Origin: Zizania palustris
Taxonomy: Eukaryota; Streptophyta; Magnoliopsida; Poales; Poaceae
DNA length: 64,000 bases
Assembly (NCBI GenBank): GCA_019279435.1
Contig: JAAALK010000082.1
Coordinates: 20,179,116-20,243,115, forward strand
Reading direction: 5' to 3'
The notes below the pieces were generated by a model. That model was not told where the DNA came from and made no database searches. It was given only the letters and a program-made list of their open reading frames with translations. Positions 1 through 10,206 of this stretch are shown in pieces; position 1 is the stretch's first letter, and each line of letters opens with the position of its first letter. The position numbers were made by a program, and so were the translations under genes.

Positions 1-346
1 GATTCAAGTGGCGACGAAGCTGATGATGGGCTCTAGCGTCCGGTACAGAGAGATCTTTGGACAAGTTGCCGGGATTGGAGTCCTCCGTGACATCGAAGCT
101 CTTAGGATTTCGGTTGCTTCGGTTGGGGGTTTGAAACCTGCAGGCTTTGCCGACGAAGACTTGTTGCGTCCTTCGCAGGATGTAGCTTCTGCCAGGGAAG
201 CTTTCCGGTAAATCTGGAAAACAGACCACAAGGCTGTAGCCAAAGCTTGGATCGACGAGGCTCACCGGCAAAATCAAGCTCAAACGAGGCCTCCGCTTCA
301 AGCTTCACCGGCTCCGACGCCACCTGCTCCGCCAGCCGACCCGCAG
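1..346 (+). pseudogene. Element C antisense gene, exon 4 (3' part)
   Basis: This is the C-terminal part of the coiled-coil exon of the gene lying opposite gag-pol in Tat-lineage elements; the upstream exons are outside the window. The frame starting at position 8 aligns with the end of D's exon 4: shared features are the R-Y-x-E start, 'DLLRPS' versus 'DRLLKPS', 'AWIDE' and a final P-Q-V. One in-frame TAA interrupts it (209-211). It ends at 346 with the donor CAG|GTCTAG, phase 0, matching D and F; reading into the intron gives V then stop. No biochemical role is known. Confidence 0.75.
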
Positions 347-458
347 GTCTAGTCTTATAGGGCGCTTAAGCATGTACAAGAAATCTTGTAAAGCCCCTTA
401 CATTAATGAATGAAAAGTTTATAAACAAGGAACTTTGTTTGCATGTTTATTCTTTTAG

Positions 459-726
459 GTTTTTTCATGCACTTCGGAGCTTGACTCCGAAGTATTGGAA
501 CTTAACGAATGGCTCCTTCGACAGTGGTCTGTCCTCGAAAGCTTAAGGCCTTATCGATGCTCGCGCTTCTCTGTTCCTCGTGGAGATCAAGGGGAGATAG
601 CACCCAAAGTCCACCATGAAGTATTAGCTTATATCAAGGAAGAGGATAAGAAAGAAGCAACTTCGTCTTTCGAGTACAGAGATTGGTCTAACTCGGAGTA
701 CTAGGCCAAAGACCCAGCAGAGGCTA
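459..726 (+). pseudogene. Element C antisense gene, exon 5 (5' part)
   Basis: Follows a ~112-bp intron ending ...TCTTTTAG at 458 and continues in phase 0. It contains 'VLELNEWL', 'GEIAPKVHHEV' and 'YIKEEDKKE', matching D's exon 5 ('VLELNSEL', 'GVIAPEVIKDV', 'YIKEEDKEI'). A TAG stop lies at 702-704 where D continues, and element B is inserted at 726. The rest of the exon is at 40018-40220. Confidence 0.75.
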
Positions 727-888
727 TGAGAAACCAAGGGTTGGTTTCAGAGTCTGTGATGAGTGATTGACAAATTTTTTCCTTTGATTCGACGGGGTCC
801 CTCCGTAGGGGTTCAGAGGTTGTTTCACCGAAGGGTTTGGTGGGTCTGGTTGTTGCAGCTGTTGCAGCGGAGTGTGCCTGTCAGAGGG
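727..888 (+). repeat. Element B 5' LTR, segment 1
   Basis: Begins TGAGAAACCAAGG as the 3' LTR does at 38000. It breaks at 888 where element A is inserted; GAGGG (884-888) is repeated at 12311-12315. Confidence 0.95.
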
Positions 889-1004
889 TGAGGAGCCATG
901 CTAAATAGCGTGGGCCTCATGGCTCCAGATGTGATGATTCATTGTCAACGATAGTCAAAGAGGATAGAAGAAGAGAGGAGATTTGCTGCGTCATGGGCCG
1001 CGTG

Positions 1005-1205
1005 TGACTCAGGTACATGGGCAGCGAACGACTGTCGGGCAGAGGGGCCGCGATGTCGGGCTGGCCCAATCCGGGTACATGCGCCAGAAGCAGCAGAAAA
1101 CCCACTGGGTTGTTGACCAGGATTGACTCAGGTACACGGTCGGTGAGCGATTGCCGTTCTGAGAGAGCTGCGGAATCGGGCCGGCCCAATCCGGGTACCT
1201 GGTGC
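1005..1205 (+). promoter_or_regulatory. Duplicated LTR module upstream of the TATA box
   Basis: Two tandem copies (about 1005-1123 and 1124-1205) each begin TGACTCAGGTACA and end GGCCCAATCCGGGTAC. TGACTCA resembles plant bZIP (GCN4-like) sites. The module recurs in A's 3' LTR (10323 and 10442), in the solo LTR (about 52533 and 52649) and in the terminal LTR (about 63367 and 63486), so it is a family-wide U3 feature. A regulatory role is inferred from position only. Confidence 0.55.
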
Positions 1206-1477
1206 AAAGTCGGTGGAGGCTTTGTCAGTTTCAGTGCAAAACTGACGACCGCTGATCTTGTATCGGACTGTCCAGAAGAGAAGCCGTAGTTTCTATGAAA
1301 GCTTAGCTTCCGGATAAGTCATCTGTAAATAGGAGTTTTCTATTTTGTCCCTAGGCCCACAGTCAGTCAGTCGAGTCTGTAAAAATATCCTAAGGGTAGT
1401 TGAGTCTTTTCTTTTTATTTTAGCGTCTGTAAAAAACCCTAAGGGACTGGTGGAATATTCCTAGCTATTGGACAGCC

Positions 1478-1486
1478 TATAAATAG
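1478..1486 (+). promoter_or_regulatory. TATA box of element A 5' LTR
   Basis: TATAAATAG within the context GCCTATAAATAGGGCCCC, also found in the 3' LTR (10796-10804), the solo LTR (52948-52956) and the terminal LTR (63855-63863). Likely core promoter for the genomic RNA. Confidence 0.7.
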
Positions 1487-2572
1487 GGCCCCAATCCCTA
1501 GGGTTAGGTGACTCCTTCCAGAATTTACTTTTTAATCATTTGGGTCACTTTGTGTTCACTGTTCACCTTGTCTCTCTCCTGTTGTGCAGCCGCAATGTTC
1601 TTCTGTTCATCTGAATCAGTGAGTGTTTTGATTCATTTTTGGTTCGGTTTCCTCTGCGTGCTGTGTTTCCTGTGAGCTATGTTTTGATGTGTCTTGCATT
1701 GTGTTGCGCACCCAGTTTTGTTAGTTCTGTACGCATTCTTCTTCACTGGAAGCTTCTATTCTTCACGTGAGTACTAGTTTTTGTGAACTGTAGCAAGTAG
1801 TCCTACTTTCCTATAGCTACAGTGTGCTAGTACTCTAGCTTTGCTTTTTCTGCGTAGCTTTTTGATCGAGTAGACAGGGCCAAGTCCCTTTTCTGGGTGT
1901 TTCAGGCGAAGCCCCCCTTCTCTGTTCGAAGTCCCTCAGCTCCGTGAGACAGGCTTCGATCTGACATTTTCGAGGGCTTTGCTAGAACTTCGACTTAGTT
2001 TCTGTACTATGAATCTAGCTTCAAAGTATGTTTTGTGCTTACTGTCTGCTAGCTTGGCATACTTTGACAATCTTTGCGAAGGTGTACTCAGACTCGAGCT
2101 TTTCGAAGTCAATACTTCGATAGGCTTCGAAGATAGCTTCGGAGCTTGTCTCTCTGGTAGACTTTGCTCGATGTGTGGTCTCTGAGGTTCTTCTACTGCT
2201 GTCTTTTCCGAAGGTCTTAGTTTGTGAGTTCTAAGTTTGTCATTTGAAGTTAGACCTCGGGTCGAAGGTAATCACTTCGTTTATCATACCTCGACCAAGC
2301 TAGCTTCGAAGGTAGAGTGTAGGCTTTGATTTTGTCTTGCTATTGTGTGTGTGGCTTCGCTTATCTTTCGAAGGTTGATTTTCTGTGAATCTTCTTCAAA
2401 GCTTTATGTTCGAAGTTTAGGCTTCGAAGTATATTGTCTGAAGCAAGCTTCGATACTGTCATACTTCGCTTCGAAGCACACTTCGCACTCTGCCACACTC
2501 GAACTAGGATAGACTCAACAAACCTTCGGAACCTCCACGACAGCCTTCGCTAGACTTCGACAAAGAGACTCC

Positions 2573-2672
2573 GAAGCAGGCTTCAACATAGCGAAGCAGG
2601 CTTCGACACTGCGAAGCAGGCTTTGACACTATGAAGCAGGCTTCGACACTGCGAAGCAGGCTTCGACAAGTT
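2573..2672 (+). repeat. 20-bp tandem array in A 5' LTR (5 units)
   Basis: Five units of GAAGCAGGCTTCGACACTGC with small variations, starting at 2573, 2593, 2613, 2633 and 2653. The 3' LTR has six units. Confidence 0.9.
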
Positions 2673-2974
2673 TCGAACAGGAGACAAATTCGAACAGTAA
2701 CTTCTCATCTCTTTTCATGTACACTTAGATCATCTGTTGAGAAGTTTGATTTTCCATGTTTTGAATATTTTGTTTATCTGCCTATTAGCACTGTATTGGT
2801 GTTTCTCTGTTTTGGACACCGGTCGTTTCTAGGGTAGATTATTTAGGCTTGGTTGATGTGTTCTGCTGCTTAGTCTCTTGAGGTGCATTGGGTATTGGGA
2901 ACAGGCCATTGATTCGAAAGAATTTTTAGGCGCCCATTCACCCCCCCTCTGGTCACTACTTTCGGTCCTACAAG

Positions 2975-2986
2975 TGGTATCAGAGC
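2975..2986 (+). other. Element A primer-binding site
   Basis: TGGTATCAGAGC, complementary to the 3' end of initiator tRNA-Met, two bases after the LTR end; the usual copia PBS. Confidence 0.92.
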
Positions 2987-3037
2987 CTGGTTAGGGTTTT
3001 TCCATACCTTAACCGGTTCTAAACCCCAGTAGTGATC

Positions 3038-5719
3038 ATGACGTCTCCTAGCAAGGTCCCATCCTTGGAAGCTTATGGCTATAACTATTGGAAGACTTGC
3101 ATGTGAGCCTATCTTATGAGCCAGGGTTTGGACATATGGGACATTTGCGTTCACGCTACGTTTGTTATATTGCCAGTCGCTGAGCATGGTACTGCTGGTA
3201 TCATTGCCTAGCATTTGAGCAATAGTAAGGTTGTGAACATTTTGTTTTCTAGTTTAGGTCCCACTGAGTTTGAGCGTGTGATCCATCTCTCCACTGCGAG
3301 AGAGATCTGGGCTACCCTCAAGGCACACCATGAGGGAACAGCCCAGATCAAGGCTCGGCTCTATCAGACCTACCGGCGTGAATATGAGAATTTCACACAG
3401 AAGCCGGGTGAATCTGTTGAAGCGTTGTTTGGTCATTTTCAGTCGATCATAAACAAGCTTCGGGACAACAAGGCTGAGGGTGCTCAGTTAGTCTCAGATA
3501 ACGAGCAGGCGCTTAAGGTTCTCCATACCTTGGACCCAAAGATCTGGGATCAAATCTCACTGGCTCTGGATCAAAATCTCAGGCCCTTGCTACACCTTCT
3601 GTTGATCCCTCTTCTGTGAGCTGTGCTGGGTTCTTTTTGATGTCTATCACTGAGGACCAGCTTGAGTCTTTGGGAGATGATGATTTATGTCTCTTTAACA
3701 ACCGGGTGCGTCGTGTTTATGACAAGAGAATGTTCAAGAGACACGGCACAAAATCCGGGTGCTTTGAGTGTGGTGATCCAGGACACTTCATCGCCGCTGC
3801 CCCAAGCGCAATGGACACAAGAAGGGCATTGGTGGTGGCTTCCATGACTCCGGCAAGCACGATAGCTCCTCCTTCAACAAGGGCAAGCCAAAAACTAGAT
3901 TCTTTAGAAAGGCCTTGAAGGACTACCAGCGAGAGAACAAGAAGCACGACAAGGCCTTCTTCGCCGAGATGGAGAAGAGCTACTCCAAGCGGTCCACGTC
4001 TTCTTCCTCTTCATCAAGCTCAAGCGATGAGGAGATCGTCATCAGGAAGGGGAAGGACAAGGACGATCCAGCGGGCCTTTGCTTCATGGCCTTCGGGGAC
4101 AGGCCGAAGAGCTGCTCACATCAGTGCCGAAGATCCCGCAAGAGCTTCTGCTCAATGGCTCTTGGGGATAAGGAAGAGAAGAGCTCCTCCGATTACTCCG
4201 ACGACAACGACAATGAAAAGGTATCATCTTATGAACGCAAAATCGTTGATTTAGTTGAGAGAAATCGTCAGGAGTTGAAATATCGGGAAAAACTGCTTAG
4301 GGGGGCTAAAAAGAGGATAGATGAGTTAGAGAGTGAGCTTGCCGTAGCCAATGACAGAATTGAGAGTCTATCTTCTTCCCCTTGCTTTGGTGATATTAGT
4401 GAGTGCCCAAAGTGTGAGGTGCTTATGTGTGACCTGTCGACTCTGAAGTCCAGGTACACAGAAAGGGTTGATGAGAGGGACGCTTTGGCCACTGAGCTTG
4501 AAAGCGCTCAGCTGGAGCTGAAAGATGCTCAAGCCACTGTCGTCTTACCCTGTGCTGATTGCCCATCTTATCTAGCTGTCTTAGCTAAGTTGAAAGCCAA
4601 GGGCGATGAGCATTTGGGGGATTTAGAGAGAGTGAGAGCTGAGCTGGCGCAGACTAGGCTAGAGCTTGAGACATTGTCAGTTCCACCCACTGTCTGTGAG
4701 AACTGCCTGTCTCTTAGACTTGAGTTGATTAAGCTGAAGGCCGAGAAGTCTGTCCAGGTAGATAGTGAGTGTGAGACCTGCTTGTCTTAGGTGGAGGTAC
4801 TAGCTTCCTTGAGAGAGGAGCTAGCTGATTCTCAGAATGAGAACTTTTACCTCCGTTCTATCCTGAGTTGGATCAGTGCCAGAGAGCCACAGCTCGGCAT
4901 GATGATCTAGCAGTTCAAGAGGCAGGATGGGTTTGGGGTAGGTTACACCTACACCAAGGCTGATTTTGAGAGTGCCATTAGCCGGGCAGTGGAGTGGAGC
5001 AAAATGACTCCTAAGCAGAGATATACCAAGACTTACTCCACTGAGTCTTTCCAGGCTAGTGAGCCCAAGGATGGAGTTATCCAAGAACAGTCCAAAGCTC
5101 CACCCAAGAAGCCCATTTGGGTTCCAAAGCCAAACACCTCCACACTACTCTTGACTCTCTTCCTGGACCCTCTCAACCCAAGAAGATGACACCAGACATC
5201 ACTAAGCCCAAGAACCCCAAGCCTCAACAACATCCCAAGAAGCCCACCTACCATTGCGAGTATTGTTAGAAAGACAGGCATCTCGCGGAGTTTTGCTTCA
5301 GGAGGAAGCGGGTTGAGAGAGCAGAGAAAGCTCGTGGTGGTCAGGAGCAGTTCTATCAGTAGGGTAGTAGACTGCGTGTTCCACGACGTGGGGAGAGGCT
5401 GGAGGCCAGGCCACGTCATGTAGATGGTGGTAGAGGAGATGGCTTTCATGCCCGTGCTCCAGATGGTGGTGTTTGTTCCGGCAGAGCTCCAGGCTGTTTT
5501 GGCTACCGTCTTGGACCTCGTGGCCGAGGTTTTAGGCAGAACCAAGGACCGCGCTTTGAGCCGCGTTTTGGTCCAAACTTTTCTGATGATTTCTGCTTTC
5601 CGTCTTTTGAGTAGATGGCTCGACACTGGTTTAGCTCTTTTGCTAAACCCAGTGCCGGACCATTTGCTCCCACTTACAACCACTGATTGTGTAGGATTGG
5701 GGGCTGGAGGACGTTTGGA
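3038..5719 (+). pseudogene. gag: Element A gag (broken)
   Basis: The capsid-like protein begins at ATG 3038 and reads to a TGA at 3104-3106, then reopens in the same frame. Frameshifts near 3580 and 3793 move it to the other two frames. A gag domain containing 'GTAQIKARLYQTYRREYENF' is followed by a zinc-knuckle start (C-x2-C-x4-H) whose last Cys is lost to the second frameshift. Then come a Lys- and Ser-rich stretch, a long coiled-coil segment (about 4190-4790) with spaced Cys pairs, and a second C-x2-C-x4-H-x4-C knuckle near 5255-5300 interrupted by TAG at 5267. Other stops include TAG at 4788. The long gag is typical of Sireviruses. Not functional as it stands. Confidence 0.85.
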
Positions 5720-8700
5720 TCATGGACTCAGGATGCTCTCGCCACATGACGGGACATCGCAGATGGTTCTCCAGTCTCACTCCCCCGAGCTCCAAAGAGT
5801 ACATCACCTTCGGGAACAGTGGTCAAGGGAAAGTAAGTGGCATTGGCTCAATTCGCATTTCAGACCATTTCTCTTTGAAGAATGTTGGCTTGGTTAAAAA
5901 TTTGAATTTTAACTTGATTTCTATTTCGCAACTTCTTGAGGATGGTTTGGAAGTGTGTTTTAAGAAGGGCAATTCTTTTGTGTTTGATTCTAGAGGGTCT
6001 TTGATTTGCCAGATCTTACCATTCAGTAAATTTTTTCGAATTGACTTCTCTAGTTCTTTTGGCCCTTCTCGCTGTTTGATTGCTGGATCTTCTTCTGAGC
6101 TCTGGAAGTGGCATAGGAGGTTAGGTCATTTAAGTTTTGATCTGCTAGTCAGGTTAAGCTCTATGGACCTCATCTGAGGATTGCCCAAGCTTAAGATGGC
6201 GAAGGACCTAGTTTTCCAACCCTGTTGTCATGGGAAAATGGTTACCGCTTCTCACTCACCTGTGACTCAGGTGATGACTTCGTATCCGGGCGAGCTATTA
6301 CATTTGTACACTGTCGGTCCAGCTCGGGTATGCTCAGTCGGTGGGAAGTGGTACGCGCTTGTCATTGTTGATGACTTTTCTCGATTCTCGTGGGTTTTCT
6401 TTTTGGAGTCTAAGGATGAAACTTTCCAGTTTGTTCATGACCTGATTTTGAAGCTGAAGAATGAGAACAATGGTCGGATGCGAGCAATTCGCTCCGACAA
6501 CGGCTCTGAGTTCAAGAATTCTCAGTTCGTCAGCTTCTGTAGTGATCAGGGTCTGGACCATCAGTTTTCTTCTCCTTACACTCCCCGACAGAACAGTGTT
6601 GTGGAAAGAAAGAACCGCACGCTAGTCGAGATGGCCAGGACGATGCTCGATGAGCACAGGACTCCTAGGCATTTTTGGCTGAAGCCATGAACACGTCTTG
6701 CTATCTGGCCAACTGCATTTTTCTTAGAGCTTACCTAGGTAAGACTTCATATGAGTTGTGGTTTGGCAGACAGCCCAAGGTGAGCCACTTGCGAGCGTTT
6801 GGCTGCAAGTGCTTTGTGCTCAAGAAGGGAGGGCATTTGGACAAGTTTGAGTCTCGTTGCTGGGACGGAGTTTTTCTTGGTTATGCATTGCATTCTCGAG
6901 GTTTCCGTGTTTGGAATCTCGAATCCCAGCAGCTTGTCGAGACTTGCGAGGCTTCATTTGATGAGTCCTTGCCTTCTTTGACTCCTTCTTTTGAGCCTTC
7001 TGATGATGGTGAGCTCGGAGAGTTCATCTTCGAGGAAGATGAGGATACTCCAGCTGCTGATGAGGGTGGGCCTTCTGCACCTCCTGTAGAGCCCACACCT
7101 TCTGAGACTTCGATTGAGGACGAGGGCGGACCTCTGATCACTTCTTCCACTTCGATCGAGCTCCCTCAGTCAAGTCCAGAGGTGCCAGCTGCTGACTCCG
7201 GTGAGGTGACTTCAGATCACCAGGGATCCCAAGCAGTTCAGCGTGATCACCCCTTAGATCTCATCATCGGTGATTTGACTGAGAGAACTTTGCATTCATC
7301 TGGTACCTCTCTTGCTGTGTTTGCTGAATCTGCTTTTGTTGCATATTTTGAGCCCAGAGACGTTTCTCATGCTCTTTCTGATTCTAATTGGATTAACGCT
7401 ATGCAAGAAGAGCTTGAAAATTTTGTCCGTAATCGGGTTTGGACACTAGTTGAGCCGCCACCAGGATGCAACCCCATAGGCACCAAGTGGGTGTTCAAGA
7501 ACAAACAAGGTGAAGATGGGGTTGTGGTGCGCAACAAGGCTCGGTTAGTTGCCCAGGGTTTTTGCCAGAAGGAAGGTATTGATTTTTAAGAAACCTTCGC
7601 TCCTGTTGCCCGACTTGAGTTCATTCGCATTCTTTTAGCTTTTGCTGCTTCGAAGGGTTTTAAGCTTTTTCAAATGGACATCAAGAGTGCTTTTCTGAAC
7701 GGGTACATAGAGGAGTAGGTTTATGTTAGGCAGCCCCCCAGTTTTGAGAACCCTAAGTTTCCTCGACATGTGTTTAAGCTGCAGAAAGCTTTATATGGGT
7801 TGAAGCAAGCCCCCAGGGCTTGGTATGACCGGTTGAAGCAGTTTTTGTTGGGAAAGGGCTTTATGATGGGTTCTGTGGATAAGACTCTCTTTTTGCTCAG
7901 AGTTACTTCAGAGTTCTTGGTTGCTCAGATTTACGTGGACGATATTATTTTTGGCGGTACTACTGATTCTCTTGTGTCCAAGTTTTCTGAGCAGATGCAC
8001 AGCGAGTTTGAGATGAGCCTCATGGGTGAGCTCAAGTATTTTCTAGGGCTCTAGATCAAGTAGACCAAGGACGGCACCTTCATCCACCAAGGTAAGTACA
8101 CTCGTGACATGTTGAAAAAATTTGACTTTGGTGGAGAGTTGAAGCCACAGATGACCCCGATGGGCACATCTAGGGGTCTGGACAAGGATGAGAACGGTGT
8201 CAAGGTCAACGAGAGGGAGTTTTGAGGGATGATCAGTTCGCTGATGTACTTGACGGCGACAAGACCGGACATACAGTTCGCCGTGGGACTTTGCGCGTGT
8301 TTGCAGTCTTCACCACGCGCGTCTCATTGGTAGGCTGTCAAGCGCATCTTCAGGTATCTCACTTATGCGATTGATCTCGGTCTTTTCTATTCAGCATCAT
8401 CATCTCTTGATTTATCTGGCTTTTCGGACGCTGACTTTGGTGGGTGCCGTTTGGATCGCAAGTCGACTTCCGGTACTTGCCAGTTTCTTGGTTCTTCCCT
8501 TGTCTCTTGGTCTTCTCGAAAGCAATCTGGAGTTGCTCTTTCGACCACTGAGGCTGAGTATGTAGCTGCTGCTCACAGTTGGTTTGGATGATTTCCACTC
8601 TATGAGATTTTGGGTGGTTCTTTCCTACCAGAGTTCCTTTGTTCTGCGACAACACCAATCTATTAGTGTAGGGAAAAACCCTTGTCTCCATTCAAAAACC

Positions 8701-8871
8701 AAACATATTGATGTGTGTTTTCATTTTCTGTGGGATCAATATGAGAAAGATGTCATTGACCTTGTTCATGTTGATACCCATCATTAGTTGGCTGACATTT
8801 TCACCAAACCCCTAGATCAGTCTACCTTTGAGCGTTTACGAGGGGATTTGGGTGTTGTGTATCCTTTTTAG
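5720..8871 (+). pseudogene. pol: Element A pol (broken): protease, integrase, RT, RNase H
   Basis: Order as in Ty1/copia. Protease has 'MDSGCSRHMTG' (5722). The GAG-pre-integrase/HHCC region has 'WHRRLGHLS' and 'PCCHGKM'. In the integrase core the first catalytic Asp is replaced by Tyr (TAC at 6307; B has GAC), while 'RSDNGSEF' and 'VVERKNRTL' remain. RT spans about 7360-8060 with 'QIYVDDIIFGG' near 7930. RNase H has 'STTEAEYVAA' near 8545. Stops include TGA 6176 (CGA in B), TAA 7587, TAG 7716, TAG 8052, TAG 8061, TGA 8223 and TAG 8330. The final stop is about 8869. It cannot encode a working polyprotein. Confidence 0.9.
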
Positions 8872-9847
8872 GATATTTTTGCGTCAGTTTTCTTTCTTCT
8901 TTACTCTTTTCTTGAGTCTTTTTGTGTGTGTTCATATCATACATACTCACGTATCACACTTTTGAGCTTGCTTCTGTTATACGATTGAACTGCTTTACTT
9001 ATTCTAGCTGGTACATGCTTTTGATTACTTGTCAATGATCATGTTTTGCTTCAGTTCGCTTGATATGTCTGATATCTGTCATATGCATGGCTTTTACGCT
9101 TTAAACCTGAAAAATGATCACCATTGCTTCTGGTAACTAGCATGTGTAGGCTGAGTGTTTTTGCTATCTGTTACATACCTTGTAGCTCGTTCCTCACATA
9201 AATGCAGATATGCAACTTGGACATCTTTATGCTTTAACATGGAAAATGTGCTATAAAAATGGTAAAAATCAAAAATGAATGAAAATTCCATGCCTTTTTA
9301 TGTTTGAGTTGAAAAGATCCAAGTGGGTTTGCCTTGTTGCATTACATTGTTCTGGACTGCTTACCATAGCACTTTGGTATGAACTAGGACTATGTAGTGT
9401 ATGCCAAGACCAATGTCTTAAGCTTCTGATGGTCCAGTTCTAGCCTAGGCTTGACTTGGTTGGTTAGCATAAGGTTTGACATGCAAATAACCCTTGGCAA
9501 AAATGAAAAAGGAAAATGAAAAAGCCTGAACATTGAAAAGATAACAAGTTTGCTAAAGCACTTTGTTTTGAACAATGCTTATCTTGGTAGATATCAGTTA
9601 GCTTCTGCATCTCGTTCTTTACTTTGCTTGTTAACTGGAAAATATGGTGATGCTTTTGTTTGCAAAAACTGAAAAATGTGTGCAAATGACTTTCTTTAGA
9701 CATCATCTGTTGCACTGATCATGCCATGTGTCTTAGGCAGTATGTCTTTTGCTATACTTGTTAGATGTTGTGATTGCAGTCAATCATATCTGAGAAGCAT
9801 GCTTTCTTCACTCCACCTACACCCCAGTTGCATTCATCGCATAGTTT
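8872..9847 (+). other. Element A 3' non-coding region
   Basis: AT-rich sequence between pol and the polypurine tracts. Small ORFs here match nothing I recognise and are not supported. B has a related segment at 36874-37750 (shared 'AAAAGATCCA' and 'CTTAAGCTTCTGATGG' blocks), so it is a conserved untranslated region. Confidence 0.7.
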
Positions 9848-10206
9848 AAGGGGGAGTTGCATTTCAGGGGGAGTCTGTGTCTTTTTCGAGTGCTTGATGA
9901 GTTCACTTCTCAACAAGGGGGAGAAATTTTGGGATAAGAGTTTAAGGGGGAGTTTCTGTCCTGGTGTCCTTACTCTTTTTGATATCCTTGTTGATGTTTC
10001 TGAGATCACACTCTTTTCACATTTTGGTTAACCATAATGATCACTTCTTGCTTTTGTTTGTTTTTTGATCATTAGGGTTAAACTTTTACTTTATTTTTCT
10101 TCTTCTTTGTTTTCTTGTGCTTTGTTTTCATGTTTCCACATGTGTTCGTAGGTGCTGAAGAGCTGAAGAAGTAAAGTGTTGACAATGCACTCATCAAGGG
10201 GGAGAT
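9848..10206 (+). promoter_or_regulatory. Element A multiple polypurine tracts
   Basis: AAGGGGGAG-type tracts at 9848-9856, 9865-9873 (CAGGGGGAG), 9915-9923, 9944-9952, and the LTR-adjacent CAAGGGGGAGAT at 10195-10206. The last abuts the 3' LTR and should prime plus-strand DNA. Multiple tracts are a described Sirevirus trait. Confidence 0.85.

Larger units (their letters stand above)
889..2972 (+). repeat. Element A 5' LTR
   Basis: Starts TGAGGAGCCATG and ends ...CGGTCCTACA, followed by the PBS. It aligns end to end with 10207-12310. It contains a duplicated ~119-bp upstream module (1005-1205), a TATA box at 1478, a CTTCG/CGAAG-rich downstream half and a 20-bp tandem array (2573-2672). Confidence 0.96.

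Noticed and set aside
2340..2420. Heat-shock element (GAAnnTTC) in A's LTR
   Set aside because: One GAATCTTC match occurs, but the CTTCG/CGAAG-rich sequence would give such matches by chance and most repeats lack the 2-bp spacing.
8872..10206. Envelope-like gene after pol, as in some Sireviruses
   Set aside because: Neither A (8872-10206) nor B (36874-37999) has a long frame, signal peptide or membrane segment there.
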